This document shows, piece after piece, positions 5,078 through 5,376 of a stretch of 5,376 nucleotides of DNA. This DNA comes from Ignavibacteria bacterium. GTDB lineage: Bacteria; Bacteroidota; Ignavibacteria; Kapaibacteriales; UBA4661. The stretch covers positions 1-5,376 of the forward strand of contig JAAFHM010000353.1 of the NCBI GenBank assembly GCA_013298375.1, in the 5' to 3' direction. Every line of letters starts with the position of its first letter. Positions within the stretch are counted from its first letter, which is position 1. The notes below the pieces were generated by a model that did no database searches, was not told the origin of the DNA, and worked only from the letters and a program-made list of their open reading frames with translations. A program made the position numbers and the translations under genes.

Positions 5078-5191
5078 ATTTGTTCAAATTAGAGAGAATA
5101 GATGCGGCTTTACGCTCATTGAGACGACAAATTCTGGAAAGTATTGTTTGAACGGAGGAGAGGAACACGTGTTTTTCCATGACAAACGACA
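5078..5191 (-). other. Leader and promoter region of ispH
   Basis: This 114-bp gap between the upstream terminator and the ispH start must hold the ispH promoter. I see no element with convincing -35/-10 spacing, nor a clear Bacteroidota-type TAnnTTTG. The octamer ACGACAAA occurs at both ends of the gap (around 5134 and 5186). A 39-codon ATG frame (5061-5180) crosses the region but lacks a ribosome binding site. Confidence 0.4.
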
Positions 5192-5223
5192 AAGGCACAA
5201 TGCAGAAGTCCGCATTGTGCCTT
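5192..5223 (-). terminator. Strong hairpin terminator
   Basis: AAGGCACAATGC (5192-5203) pairs perfectly with GCATTGTGCCTT (5212-5223) around an 8-nt loop. On the minus strand the stem ends in CCTT and continues TGTCGTTTGTC, a modest T-rich tail. It starts 29 nt after the stop codon of the gene at the right edge, the expected place for its terminator. On the plus strand the tail is GCTTTCG, so two-way function is possible, but no plus-strand gene needs it. Confidence 0.75.
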
Positions 5224-5252
5224 GCTTTCGAGCGTTAAATCAAACAAGGTTG

Positions 5253-5376
5253 TTACTTACAACCACGCTCAATCATCATCCCAATACGGCGATTTTGCTT
5301 ACGAATTTTTTCTAACTCCTGCTCGGAAACGCTGCCTGATGCAGGTTCTGGCACTTTCGGTTGCGTCGAACCAAAG
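5253..5376 (-). CDS. C-terminal end of an unrecognised protein (partial)
   Basis: Forty residues and a TAA stop are visible; the rest lies beyond the right edge. A Pro/Ser-rich stretch (FGSTQPKVPEPASGS) leads into a short charged, probably helical tail (SEQELEKIRKQNRRIGMM) ending IERGCK. The composition looks like a flexible linker plus terminal helix. The frame is open to the edge and a strong terminator follows the stop by 29 nt, which supports a real gene. I do not recognise the family and propose no function. Confidence 0.6.
   Translation of the reverse strand, partial: FGSTQPKVPEPASGSVSEQELEKIRKQNRRIGMMIERGCK

Noticed and set aside
1..5376. CRISPR array, insertion sequence, tRNA or rRNA genes
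   Set aside because: I saw no regularly spaced repeats, transposase-like frames, or cloverleaf or rRNA signatures on either strand.

Overview
The window is a compact bacterial stretch in which every gene I can support lies on the minus strand. Nothing points to phage, insertion sequences, CRISPR arrays or tRNA/rRNA genes. It suggests a member of the Bacteroidota/Chlorobiota (FCB) group. The IspH has the C-terminal GATSTP form I associate with that group, several genes (ispH, usp, hlyIII) have A/T-rich leaders without a Shine-Dalgarno sequence, and an Rrf2 regulator precedes a small lipoprotein resembling the cytochrome c of clade II nos clusters. The assignment is an inference and I cannot name a genus.

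In transcription order, from the right edge to the left: (1) the C-terminal 40 residues of an unrecognised protein (5253-5376), closed by a strong hairpin terminator (5192-5223). (2) ispH (4148-5077), the last enzyme of the MEP isoprenoid pathway, and a small DUF427 protein (3817-4101). (3) A Bcp/PrxQ-type thiol peroxidase (3285-3749). (4) A leader with a perfect 13-bp inverted repeat, then a membrane-anchored double-PAS protein with no output domain (2159-3208). (5) A universal stress protein (1591-2091) and a hemolysin III/PAQR-family membrane protein (890-1546), ending at a probable intrinsic terminator (835-858). (6) An Fe-S type Rrf2 regulator (296-766) and the start of a lipoprotein gene that runs off the left edge (1-229); each has a candidate promoter, and the second is overlapped by a dyad.

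The genes share a redox and stress theme: an oxygen-sensitive Fe-S enzyme (IspH), a peroxidase, a PAS sensor, a USP and an Fe-S regulator that would sense NO, redox state or iron. Apart from Rrf2 controlling the adjacent lipoprotein gene, there is no direct evidence that they form one system. Short gaps (44-76 bp) from ispH to hlyIII allow partial co-transcription.

The more unusual points are the Rrf2/lipoprotein pair with its dyad-covered promoter, the orphan PAS protein with its hairpin leader and misleading upstream TTG codon, and two short tandem duplications sitting exactly on a start codon (usp) and a stop codon (ispH). I found no convincing evidence of a wholly new system.
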